A DNA stretch of 64,000 nucleotides from NCBI GenBank assembly GCA_921293015.1, contig OV121086.1, positions 47,385,402-47,449,401 on the forward strand, read 5' to 3'. A program made the translations under genes and the position numbers. This DNA comes from Phorcus lineatus. Its lineage: Eukaryota; Mollusca; Gastropoda; Trochida; Trochidae. The notes under the pieces were generated by a model, which did no database searches, was not told where the DNA came from, and was given only the letters and a program-made list of their open reading frames with translations. Shown one piece after another: positions 1 to 9,937 of this stretch (positions within the stretch are counted from its first letter, which is position 1; the number at the start of each line of letters is the position of its first letter).

Positions 1-3000
1 ACGTTTACTCAAATAGTGATGAAATTGTAATCAATGCAATGACTGTGAAAAACGTATCATACGTACTCATTATCATGTTTTTTTGTCAGTATTGTAAAGC
101 ATATGTACGGGGTTTTTATATCGTCTATCATGAACGAAACATTTTGTTTCTGGTGGTGTACCAACATTGTTTTCTAGGCATTACCGGTGAACATAAATGT
201 CTAAATATATTTTCAAATCGTATGTTTTCAACACACAATGTGGTCACACCCTCTATTGAATTTGCTAATTGCCTTCTAGTGTTGTATGAAAACAGGGTGT
301 GCCATTTTCCCCTATTTTATTATATAAAGTACCGTTAATCAGCAATCAAATTATAGACAACAACATCATCATTAGTCATAATGATGCATTAAATGTAAAT
401 TAACGAGTCAATAAAACCACAATTTTAAATCAGATGAGCTAACCTTATAATATTTATTTCATACTTTATCTGTAAAAAAATCCCTCTGTTTGGAATTCTC
501 TCCCTCACAGAGATGGCTCAAGCAATACATTCCTATACTATTCTTTGTTCTATTACGAACGTTTACAGGGTTTCTGGAAGATTCACCAAGCCGCAGAAAA
601 ACACAAGACAAAACAGCTACCAAGTTTAAGCCGTTTAAGGATGGTCATGCAATATAAGAACTAGAGCCCGAGATGACTGAGGAAGGTATATGTGCAGGAT
701 CCTAGAACATTCAGCCCTGTGAACGGGGGTATGATTAATAATGATGGTTCATGTCATGCAAAATTGAAACCAACAGTGGCGCTTAAGCCTTCTGTTGCAA
801 TTGCATGTTCCCTTTTATGACAGAAAGCCAGACCTGATATAGATATATAGATGTTCAAGATCGGTGGCACTGTTAGTCGTCACATCAGCCTTTGAGATAT
901 GATTACCTGCTGATCGTGTCTGCACAAGGAACAGCTGATTGGAAATAGCGACATAAGGTGTTTCATTGAATCAACACAACTAAGAGCTGATTATATGTCT
1001 GATGATAGCATACTTACTTGATACATCAAAGATAGAGGTGGGCCTTAACACATGATAATTTATGATTGACGTCAAAAATGACATATACGCGTTGACACAG
1101 GGACTCATACGATATTTAAATGTACATCTGATGTACATTGCAATGTGATTTACACCAATTTAGAATAATTACCTTCTGATAAAGACCTCGGTGTCTGCTT
1201 GTAGTCTCTTGTATTTGCATATTGCAGCTGTCTTATACACTCACAAAACAGTAACCTTGAGGTGACAAACAAACGCTATAAAATTCCAGATACTATCGTC
1301 TTATGAACTTAAAATTAATTCAACGTTTCAATTTTCGAAAATAACAACATTCCAAGAGTTTATTTGAAATCAGATCTCAAATCAAACATTTAACTGAATC
1401 AATTGATTTTATACAACATGTAAAAAAGAGCGTTGTTTTAACTACTTTAAAATTCATAAAGGAAAAGTAGTTGAAACACTTACAGTTGAAGTGTAAAACG
1501 TCATGTTCATATAAATATTGCTTAGTTTGTCAAAGTACCATACAAGTATGTCTAGAGATCTGAATAACACTGTTCCGATCTTAAGCATGGTAACCTTCTC
1601 TATACAACAGTGTTACATTCCACAATCTCATTAGAATCAGTCTAAGCTTACACGTGTTTTTCCCTGCGTTAAGATATGGTCATTGTTTGCCCCATACGAG
1701 AACACATAGCCATAGACATATCATGTTTAGTGTCAAATATGTGTTTATCTTCATAGTTTGTGCAGCTTATAATCAACCGGTTTTGATATTGTTGTATATA
1801 ATATATTCATCAATCTTTTGAATTAACTTTCAATTATTTTTAAAATCCCCTTTTTTTATTGGGTATTTAGAATGTTCTTTGTTTTCGATTTCGATTTAAT
1901 TTACATCGTTTGATCCGCTTACAATTCGAGCGAAGGTGGCATATTTGCGCTACTGACAGTGGAAGGGAAGCAACCCATGGTTCTTGGACTTCTGATTTGT
2001 TCAAGTTGAGACCATATGAATTCTTTTGATGCAAACAACTGAAGATAAACATTAATTATGAATATAAAGCTACGTTTTCCATATGCTAGGTAAGCAACGC
2101 CAAAAAGATAAAAGTTGGCAAAAATATCAAACATAGGTATGGGCTGGAAACCTGAAAGTCTGTTCAATTTTAGCAGTTTCTAAAGTCATTTTGTTAAGAG
2201 AGTAGAAGACGTTTTTTCCTAAAGAAGGATCACTTGTATCAAGCACGGTCTTGTTTACCGTAGATTTACCTTGAATTATTATGCATGGTGTTGAACTCAT
2301 ACACAGATCTGCACTGATTCTACCGTTTTATCTTATTTCAATTGTTTTTTTAAATGATTGAATATTCAGTAGATGAATAAAACTAGATCGAAATAAAAAC
2401 CTAATTAAAAACATGTACACTATTGTTATAAGCCATATTTCAAAGGTGCAATGTATGAACTATCTGACAATGCAGTTGTTGGCCCAGTGGATAAAACGTA
2501 TCTAAGTAATGAAGAATTTAGTGGAAGGATCTTTCTCTACTTCAAATAATGGAGTTTACGATATCAAAATATAGTTTTATGAGAAATTCGCTACCGACGA
2601 TCATATTATCATAAACGTATGACATCATTGTAAATTTTTGGGGATTTTGACATATGCACCGATGTACGATATACATGTAAACCCTATTTCCAATATGACA
2701 TATAATAAAAAGCGATCTTTTTTTAAAAATACCATTTATTAAAAAAACCCTAAATTTTCTTATAAAATGAGTTAATATAAAAGTTAAAAGTCTTGGTAGG
2801 GAGACACTCCGACAGATAATGTTATGAGAAAGAAATGTTTCATTGGATTAATAAAACTACTAAAAAGAAAACTTTCCTCAACACACTGAGAGACTACATT
2901 ATATGAAAACTTGGGAGATAAATCTAATTTGTGCTCAAAAACATCTGAACTATACGCCATTGTCCCACGCCAAGGGATAAGTCTGACCTCATTGTTTACG

Positions 3001-3299
3001 TAGATTATTTTTGCTAAAAGATTAAGAGGATAAAGAAGATCTGTTCTGGTATTTCTTATAAAATACTTCCAATACTTGCGTGTTATTAAACCTTTATTGT
3101 AAGCATGGAAATTCTCATGCAACAATTTTTTTGGGAAAATGAAATAATTAGTTTAACAATCACACATATTTAAACATTTGCGAAAATGGATATTTTTTCT
3201 TAAATCTTATTCTTTACCTACATATTGCTATCAAAACTATTTGATAACGTCCTTGGTTATTGTTGGTTAATGAGAAAACCGGACGCATCTACAAAAAAT
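1..3299. other. AT-rich intergenic sequence, nothing recognised
   Basis: I see no exon with plausible splice borders, no RNA gene and no recognisable repeat here. Short open frames, the longest 113 codons on the minus strand at 2784-3125, are no longer than expected by chance at this AT content and resemble no family I know. Confidence 0.6.
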
Positions 3300-3625
3300 C
3301 ATCCTGCTGCATCAGCGTAAGTGAATCCGCTGATCCAGCTCCTTCCATCTACCCTGATCGAGCCGAATCCCTCGTACGGCTGGTGCGGCTTGATGTTCGA
3401 GGCTGTGCGCACCTGTTATTGTTTAAGCCAATGAAATGTCGTTATCCAAGGAGCTTGAAGCTACTCTTTTGAATTCTCCATCCGGGTTGTGCCGCTGTTG
3501 CTGGATGCGAGTCGTCTCATTGGCTGGTTAGATAGCTAGCGATACGAGGCTTTTGGCCTAAATGATATCATGGTATATGGAAGGAGCTGGATCAGCGGAT
3601 TCAATTACGCTGATGCAGCTGGATG
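3300..3625. mobile_element. Non-autonomous foldback/MITE-like element with 49-bp terminal inverted repeats
   Basis: Positions 3300-3348 and 3577-3625 are inverted repeats of 49 bp that differ at about three positions; both begin, read inward, with CATCC followed by GCTGCATCAGCGTAA. The interior of about 230 bp is richer in GC than its surroundings and encodes nothing recognisable. The flanks are ACAAAAAAT on the left and ACAAAAATT on the right, consistent with an 8-9 bp target duplication carrying one mismatch. That size would fit hAT-like or Mutator-like MITEs, but the low-complexity flank makes the call weak. An open frame that crosses the left arm is a by-product of the repeat. Confidence 0.75.
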
Positions 3626-3634
3626 ACAAAAATT

Positions 3635-4010
3635 AAAATTCAATTCTTATCTGTGAAACCTTTTATTGAGAAAAGAGTAAATTTATTTTCTTTGGAATTA
3701 AGCTAAACAGAAAGAATCAATAATCATGAAGATTATCAAGAAAGTAATCGATAATATTATTTCATTTTCATTACAGATGGCATTGGCGACAAGATTTAAC
3801 TCACATTATCCTACACTGATTTAAACCATATTATAAACAGTTGATATCATGCGAACACGATATCAAAAATTAGCACTCAATAATTCTTATTCCCCTGATA
3901 CAAGGGTAATGAAATTGAGCTGTGTCAACCTCTGATGATGTACCAAGTGTATATTTTAAGTAAGAAAAAGTTCATGTGTGCTACAAAGTTTTGTAATGTC
4001 TTGAACACTC
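3635..4010. other. AT-rich spacer, nothing recognised
   Basis: Short non-coding spacer between the foldback element and the left direct repeat of the non-LTR retrotransposon. Confidence 0.5.
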
Positions 4011-4070
4011 GTACATACTGCACATTTTGCAATATTGAAACCAATTGCAGAAATAGTTTTGAGACTCGTA
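4011..4070. repeat. Left copy of 60-bp direct repeat flanking the non-LTR element (putative target-site duplication)
   Basis: The segment starts GTACATACTG and ends AGACTCGTA. It matches 7078-7137 along its whole length with about four substitutions, in direct orientation. It abuts the simple-repeat tail of the retrotransposon on one side, and its partner abuts the truncated 5' end on the other. That is the arrangement expected of a target-site duplication. Confidence 0.8.
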
Positions 4071-4100
4071 GGTAGGTAGGTAGGTAGGTAGGTAGGTAGG
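4069..4100 (-). repeat. (TAGG)n tail at the 3' end of the non-LTR element
   Basis: About eight uninterrupted copies of TAGG on the + strand, which is TACC repeats on the element's coding (minus) strand. The tract lies exactly between the element's 3' untranslated region and the flanking direct repeat. RNase H-bearing non-LTR clades such as I end in short tandem repeats rather than poly(A), so this reads as the retrotransposon tail and not an independent microsatellite. Confidence 0.8.
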
Positions 4101-4197
4101 ATTTAAGGGCGACGTTTGGGCCAACAGATGACCTATATGCGCCCGGCATTAAAATGGTTAAAGGTTATAAACACTCATAATAAAAGAGATTAAAATG

Positions 4198-5999
4198 TTA
4201 TATGCAATCATATTTGCCCGTACTTTGCATAAAATTTAAAAGGGCCCTTTGAATGTCACCGAACATCAAATTGTCTCCAAGAATAGCCCTTAGATTGTAG
4301 GTGCTTGATCTCGCTGTCACAACGTCTTTAAGATCTTCTCGGTGTTCATTATGTCCTTCACACTCAATTAAAAAGTGAAATACAGTTTCTGGACAATTGC
4401 TTAAACAACTATGGCACATGGGAGATACATCCTTGTCCAGAATGTGTTTGTATGCATTTAGGCCACAATGGCCGAGTCTCAATCGAGTAAGGATGACTTC
4501 ATCTCTCCGTTTTCTACGTCGAATCTTAAAATGTGTTTCAACTTTTGGACATAGGTTATACATGTGTCTGGCATTGGTGCCTGAATCCCAGTCAGTTTGC
4601 CACTGTTGATAGATTGCCTTATTTACCACTGCGAAATAATCTTTGGGTATTGGCCATAGTTCCACAACGTTTATTTCTGTTCTTGTAAGTGCAGGCTTGG
4701 CTAATTGATCTGCTCTCTCGTTACCAACGAGACCAACGTGAGCAGGAACCCATACAATATCACAACTGATATACATGTCATTTAAAAGAGTATCAACATG
4801 AAATATTTCATATAAGATATCACTGCGTTGACCTTGTATTCCTGATTGAATAGCCTGAACTGCGGCCAAAGAATCAGTAAATATGATCGACTCTTGGTCA
4901 TGCTTTTTAACCCAAAGCAAAGCTTTAAGAATTGCAGTTAATTCTGCTGCAAAAACAGATATATGATCATGCAGTCTATACATTTCTGACATGTCGAGAG
5001 ATGGAACATAAAATGCAGCACCAACACGCCCTGATAACGGATCTTTCGAAGCATCTGTATAAATATGGTTGAATCCAGAGTAGTTTGTATCGATGAAGTC
5101 TTCTGCAATTGCCTTGATAATGAGTGGGTTCATGTGTTTGTCAACCACTGAGGCCAAGTCTACATTAATTGATGGTTGAGATAGGCACCACGGGCTAGAT
5201 TTAGGTAGACTAAAAAATGCATTTAATTTTAAATCTACAATATTGTACTGTTGAGCTAGTTGTTGAACAGCTAAACCAAAAGGTAACTTCCCATGACTCC
5301 AGTCGCACATAACATACTCAATGCAATTATTCAACACGTCTTTCGCAGATTGGTAGTTTATGGAAGATGTTAATGAAAGATATGTTTTGAGTGCTGATTT
5401 TTGCCGGCAATACTTAAGGGGAGGCTCTGAACATTCTACCTGCATTGCAGAAATTGGTGTTGTTGGAAATGCTCCAGTGCATATCCTTAGTGCTTTAGAT
5501 TGAACTCGGTCCAGTTTGGATAAATGACTCTTTGCTGCGTTCATAAATGCAAGACTCCCATAGTCCAATCTTGAATAGACTAGAGCTTTATAGAGGAGTA
5601 GGAGGGAAGATTTATCAGCTCCCCACTTAGTTGAAGAAACACATTTAAGTAGATTCAAACCTTTGGCACATTTTGTAGATAGATAGGCAATATGACGAGC
5701 CCAAGTGAGTTTGCTGTCGAAAAAGATGCCTAAAAATTTGAAATTTAAGACAAAGTTTATACGCTGGTTACCAATAGTTAGGAACAGGTGAGGATCGGTT
5801 TTACGTCGAGTAAATATCATAACCACAGATTTTGATATAGAAATTTTGAATCCCCAACGGGAGCACCATTGGAAAACAGAGTCTAAACCTGATTGGATAG
5901 ATCGATGAACGAATTCAAGGTTTCCAAAACGTCTCCAAAATGCTCCATCATCTGCAAACTGTGATGCATCAACATTGACTGGTAGTGAATCAAATGAGC
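4198..5999 (-). pseudogene. RT C-terminal part plus RNase H domain of the non-LTR element
   Basis: An open frame runs to the stop at 4198. It enters just before the RT catalytic box SQFADDGA (coding about 5947-5958) and continues through the post-catalytic strand and thumb (WGFKISISKS; FLGIFFDSKLTWARHI), typical of non-LTR RTs. Downstream is an RNase HI domain with the acidic set in order: YTDASKD, AELTAILKAL, FTDSLAAV and VWVPAHVGLVGNERAD. The C-terminus has a Cys/His-rich stretch (CHSC...CPETVFHFLIECEGH), common at the end of such proteins. It would reverse-transcribe element RNA and degrade the RNA strand of the hybrid. The frame upstream of 6000 is unrelated because of the deletion, so no intact protein is possible. 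Confidence 0.9.
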
Positions 6000-6635
6000 C
6001 TCTGTTTGGACTCGAATGTGTTGATCTGTACACGATCTACCTTTTCTAAAGCCTGATTGCAACCTGGTTAGGAGCTGATTTGATTCCATGTGGTAGCTAA
6101 GGCGGTTACTTACCAGCCTTTCCATTATTTTGCACATATTGGAAGTTAATGCTATAGGTCTATATGATGATGGGATTGATGAATCCTTACCAGGTTTTGG
6201 GATAGGGACAACAAGAGCTTCTGTCCATACTTTTGGAATTTTACCTGAAAGCCAACTTTGATTGATGACATCTTTAACTAACTCTAATGCACTGTCTGGC
6301 ATATGTTTGAAATGTTCGTAGCATAGGTCATCAGCACCAGGAGAGGTGCTTTTGCCTTTTTTAATTGCCTTCTTTAATTCTGTTAGTGAGAAAGGCATAT
6401 CAAGGGGAGGGCATGGATCTAATTTGGCCGTTTCAATGGCTATTTCAAATTCCTGAGTTACCATATTCACAGATTTCTTGAAGTCAGGGGGGAAGTTATC
6501 TAGGCTACTGGTATTTTCAAACTGTTGGGCGAGAAGTTCTGCCTTTTCTGTGTTTGTAACAGCTTCCCCATTGGCTCCAAGAACTGGAATGGTATTTCTG
6601 CAAGTTCCACTTATGCGCTTGACTTTAGCCCCCAC
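6000..6635 (-). pseudogene. N-terminal half of the non-LTR reverse transcriptase
   Basis: This frame carries the early RT motifs in order: a helix with SPGADDLCYEHFK, then ALVVPIPKPGK, then SSYRPIALTSNMCKIMERLV and the fingers motif LQSGFRKGRSCTDQH. These are diagnostic of non-LTR RT fingers. It then passes, at about 5985-6000, straight into sequence that in another frame reads towards the FADD box. The aspartate motif A and the QG-containing motif B that should lie between are lost, and the join is out of frame. The upstream border near 6630 is a frame change relative to the linker segment. Confidence 0.9.
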
Positions 6636-7077
6636 TGATGATAGGCGTGTTTCTATTTATTGTGGATATATAAGCTCGCCAACTGGTCTGCTTAACCCTA
6701 CGAACAATACGTTGAAACTCTGCACGCTGTTTTCGGAAAGCTTCTAGATCAGCTGGGAGGGAAGTTCTACAAACTTTGTTGTATGCTTTTTGTCGATCCC
6801 GTTTTGCTTCCTCACATTCCTTTGTCCACCAGTATTGTGATACTTTAGGTTGAAATTTACCAGATGTTTTCCCAATACAATTAAGGGATATATCATTTAT
6901 CTTAGATGTGAGGTTGAGGTTAGAAATCTCAATATCTTGAGATAAAAGGTCTGGAGAAATTTCAAACCTGCACTGTCTTGCAAACTCGCCCCTGTCGGCT
7001 GATCTAAACTTCCATCTTGGTACTCGATTTGTAAAAGATCTTAATGGACTGAATTGAACTTTAGTATAAACCTGGAA
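6636..7077 (-). pseudogene. Endonuclease-RT linker fragment at the truncated 5' end of the non-LTR element
   Basis: The frame contains WKFRSADRGEFARQC and YWWTKECEEAKRDRQKAY, the conserved Trp-rich and basic linker found between the apurinic-like endonuclease and the RT of many non-LTR elements. It is about 140 residues long. The apparent start codon further out at 7155 lies in host flanking DNA beyond the direct repeat and is not a real initiation site. Truncation within or after the endonuclease is typical of incomplete target-primed reverse transcription. Confidence 0.8.
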
Positions 7078-7137
7078 GTACATACTGAACATTTTGCAAT
7101 ATTGAAACCAATTGCAGAAATGGTTTTTAGACTCGTA
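7078..7137. repeat. Right copy of 60-bp direct repeat flanking the non-LTR element
   Basis: Partner of 4011-4070; both contain CATTTTGCAATATTGAAACC and AACCAATTGCAGAAAT. It adjoins the 5' truncation point of the retrotransposon. Confidence 0.8.
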
Positions 7138-8240
7138 AATAAAATAGAAAATCATGTTTCCATGACTGAGTACGAGTCGTACGTAAAATATTCACTTTGT
7201 TTCCATGTTTAGATTTGCCGCACGCGTGAAATTTTGCTATGTTGCTTATGAAGGATAATATTGTTAATGTTGTGAAATGTATAAATCATCTCATCAACCA
7301 TTTTTGTTAGCAGTATTAATGCATTGAATAAAAGCCATTTTGCCATATGAAACACATGTTGTGTATAAATTTGATGATGATTGACTGCCTCCATTACAGC
7401 AAAGATTGTCGCTAAACCTAAAACTTAATACATGGAGGTGATGTGATTTGTTATAATTGACTTCAAAACTGAAGATGGGTATGTCAAACAACAAAGTCAT
7501 GTTTTATAAAACTTCTTAATACTGATTGATAAACAAAATCCCTGTAAATCTAACCAAGAAGATTATGACTCTATACTTACTGTTTATATTCTAGGAATGA
7601 TAAAAAATCTTTGGCAAAACTTCTCATGCCATGGAGTAATAAAATCAATTGAATAAAAATAAAACAGGTCAAAAATGCAAAACTCATGAAATTGCTATGT
7701 GTAAATGAAATGAAAGTAGAGTCTACACTAACATTTGCTTAAATTAAGGAGGAAGGAAAGCTCTTTAACAACATATATCTTTTCAAGCTGATCTAAAGAA
7801 AATATTGAAGGGTTATCACGAGTAATCAATATTGGTAGAGAAATAGAAATCAAAACTTTCTCAAGTAAGAAAGGATTTAGGCGATTTTATTCTATCTGCC
7901 TCTCGATACATTTTCAGTTAGAATTTAAATAGAAAGGACTTCATGTTTGTGACGGGCCAAATACAAAATGGAGTTTAGGTCTATGGGATCGGTTCAGAAT
8001 CTCTTGAGCTAATTGTACTGAATTTTTAACCGAAGGCGGACATGTAGATCTTTATTTTCCTCACATAATCCCGCTCAGGATCTTTAACAAACGGATTCAA
8101 GACAGATGATATAAACTCAGGTGTCACATTTGCTCGTTTTGAAGGTTTTTTTTCTGGCGTATACCTCTGTCAGGGACATATACAATATTGGACGAAAGAT
8201 CGTATTGAACCAAAATTCTCCACATCGGCTTTTCCCTACA
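7138..8240. other. AT-rich intergenic sequence, nothing recognised
   Basis: No exon, RNA gene or repeat that I can support. Confidence 0.5.
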
Positions 8241-8282
8241 GCTAACGGTTATACCACTGTATTTACGTAATAAACATGCATG
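8241..8282. repeat. 42-bp repeat, first copy
   Basis: The sequence beginning GCTAACGGTTATACCACTG and ending AACATGCATG recurs almost exactly at 8719-8761. It brackets the first minisatellite block, showing that the duplication unit is larger than the minisatellite itself. Confidence 0.85.
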
Positions 8283-8520
8283 GTGACTAACTAAATACAT
8301 GTGGTGACGAACTGAATACATGTGGGGACAAGGACTGAATACAAGTGGGGACCAAGACTGAATGCATATAATGATTAGGACTGAATATATGTGGTGACTG
8401 GGACCGAATACTTGTGACTGAATACATGTAGTGAATTAGACTGAATACATTTAGGACTGTAAACATATTGTGACTGAATACTTGTGGTGAATAAGACTGT
8501 ATACCCATGGTGATGGATTT
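8283..8520. repeat. Minisatellite block 1 (21-23 bp units, degenerate)
   Basis: Imperfect tandem copies of a unit built on GACTGAATACATGTGG followed by TGACGAA or GGACAAG. Units are shorter and more degenerate towards the right. Open frames across it on the minus strand only reflect the absence of stop codons in the repeat unit and are not genes. Confidence 0.9.
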
Positions 8521-8720
8521 TGAAAAGATGACGTGATAAAGACTGAATACATATACTGACGGAGAAATATATAATAAGTTTTACAAAAGGTATCTGTGAC
8601 TTGGCCGAGGGCAGACATGAATCTCCGATGTACATAAAAAAGACAAAAAATCTTAAATTATCATGCGTCACAAATACACAGCTTTATGTATAATCGTGTT
8701 TGTAATGCATTAGGACGTCG
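8343..8720. repeat. Duplicated segment, copy 1 (partner 9553-9937)
   Basis: From AAGTGGGGACCAAGACTG to GCATTAGGACGTC this stretch is nearly identical to 9553-9937, including non-repetitive sequence such as CTTGGCCGAGGGCAGACATG. Differences are a few substitutions and an indel of about 7 bp near 8447. Confidence 0.9.
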
Positions 8721-8761
8721 CTAACGGTTATACCACTGTATTTACGTAATAAACATGCATG
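8719..8761. repeat. 42-bp repeat, second copy
   Basis: Near-exact copy of 8241-8282, here directly after the duplicated segment. The sequence from 8762 to 9140 separating it from the second minisatellite block is unique AT-rich DNA. Confidence 0.85.
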
Positions 8762-9140
8762 TTACACCAACAGTGCGCTAAAAGCTGTTTAAACAACTAA
8801 GTATGTCAGATTCAATCAAATTGTATCTTGTTACTCAAGCATATTATCTTATTTTGAGACATAGATTTATGATATTTTTAAAGTAATGGAAATATTGCCG
8901 ATCTATACTTTGATATTTGAGGCGGAAGTAAAATATTTCAGATTGTCTTAAAATCTTTACGAAAACTGTTACAGTTTAGAGTTTAGAGATTCCTCATTTA
9001 GGCCTTGATGTATACATCGCAACTAAAGTAAATATTCATCTGTCTATTTATTCATCCATCTCTCTATTTTCCTTTCAATGATTTTCAAATATCGATTTAA
9101 GAATCGGAATTATCAATTTTGGGGAGAATGTCGGTACGGA

Positions 9141-9735
9141 AACTAAATACATGTGGTGACATGGACTGAATACATGTGGGGACAAGGACTGAATACATGT
9201 GGTGACGAACTGAATACATGTGGGGACAAGGACTGAATACATGTGGGGACAGGGACTGAATACATGTGGGGACAAGGACTGAATACAAGTGGTGACGAAC
9301 TAAATACATGTGGGGACAAGGACTGAATACATGTGGTGACGAACTGAATACATGTGGGGACAAGGACTGAATACATGTGGGGACAGGGACTGAATACATG
9401 TGAGGACAAGGACTGAATACAAGTGGTGACGAACTAAATACATGTGGGGACAAGGACTGAATACATGTGGTGACGAACTAAATACATGTGGTGACAAGGA
9501 CTGAATACATGTGGTGACGAACTGAATACATTTGGGGACAAGGACTGAATACAAGTGGGGACCAAGACTGAATGCATATAATAATTAGGACTGAATATAT
9601 GTGGTGACTGGGACCGAATACTTGTGACTGAATACATGTAGTGAATTAGACTGAATACATGTGGTGTTTAGGACTGTAAACATATTGTGACTGAATACTT
9701 GTGGTGAATAAGACTGTATACCCATGGTGATGGAT
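9141..9735. repeat. Minisatellite block 2 (about 20 or more units of 21-23 bp)
   Basis: This is an expanded version of block 1. Two unit types alternate, one ending GGACAAG (23 bp) and one ending GACGAA (21 bp). Higher-order repetition is visible: the order 23-21-23-23-23-21 recurs, with a period of roughly 130 bp. Confidence 0.9.
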
Positions 9736-9937
9736 TTTGAAAAGATGACGTGATAAAGACTGAATACATATACTGACGGAGAAATACATAATAAGTTTTA
9801 CAAAAGGTATCTGTGACTTGGCCGAGGGCAGACATGAATCTCCGATGTACATAAAAAGGACAAAAAATCTTAAATTATCATGCGTCACAAATATACAGCT
9901 TTATGTATAATCGTGTTTGTAATGCATTAGGACGTCT
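9553..9937. repeat. Duplicated segment, copy 2 (partner 8343-8720)
   Basis: See the partner entry. Here the copy ends at GGACGTC and continues into unrelated TCGCGGAGAC, so the 42-bp repeat that follows copy 1 is absent. Confidence 0.9.

Larger units (their letters stand above)
4071..7077 (-). mobile_element. 5'-truncated, internally deleted non-LTR retrotransposon with RT and RNase H (I-like)
   Basis: The insert is about 3.0 kb on the minus strand. In coding order it holds the linker between endonuclease and reverse transcriptase (from 7077), the N-terminal half of RT, the FADD catalytic box, the RT thumb region, an RNase H domain, a short 3' UTR and a TACC-repeat tail. The endonuclease catalytic motifs are absent, so the copy is 5' truncated. 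A frame change near 6630 and a second at about 5985-6000 split the reading frame. At the second, the region that should carry RT motifs A and B (roughly 100 residues) is missing. Flanking 60-bp direct repeats mark the insertion. The RT plus RNase H order and simple-repeat tail fit the I group; clade assignment needs a phylogeny. This is an inactive copy. Confidence 0.9.

Noticed and set aside
2784..3125. 113-codon minus-strand open frame
   Set aside because: No domain recognised, no paralogue in the window, and length within chance expectation for about 65% AT.
7100..7155. Start codon at 7155 for the retrotransposon linker frame
   Set aside because: It lies in host DNA outside the flanking direct repeat, so it is not part of the element.
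8287..9888. Several overlapping minus-strand frames with repeated VPTCIQS and SPHVFS motifs
   Set aside because: The 21-23-bp minisatellite lacks stop codons in these frames; all three minus frames give similar peptides, and unit lengths do not preserve one frame.
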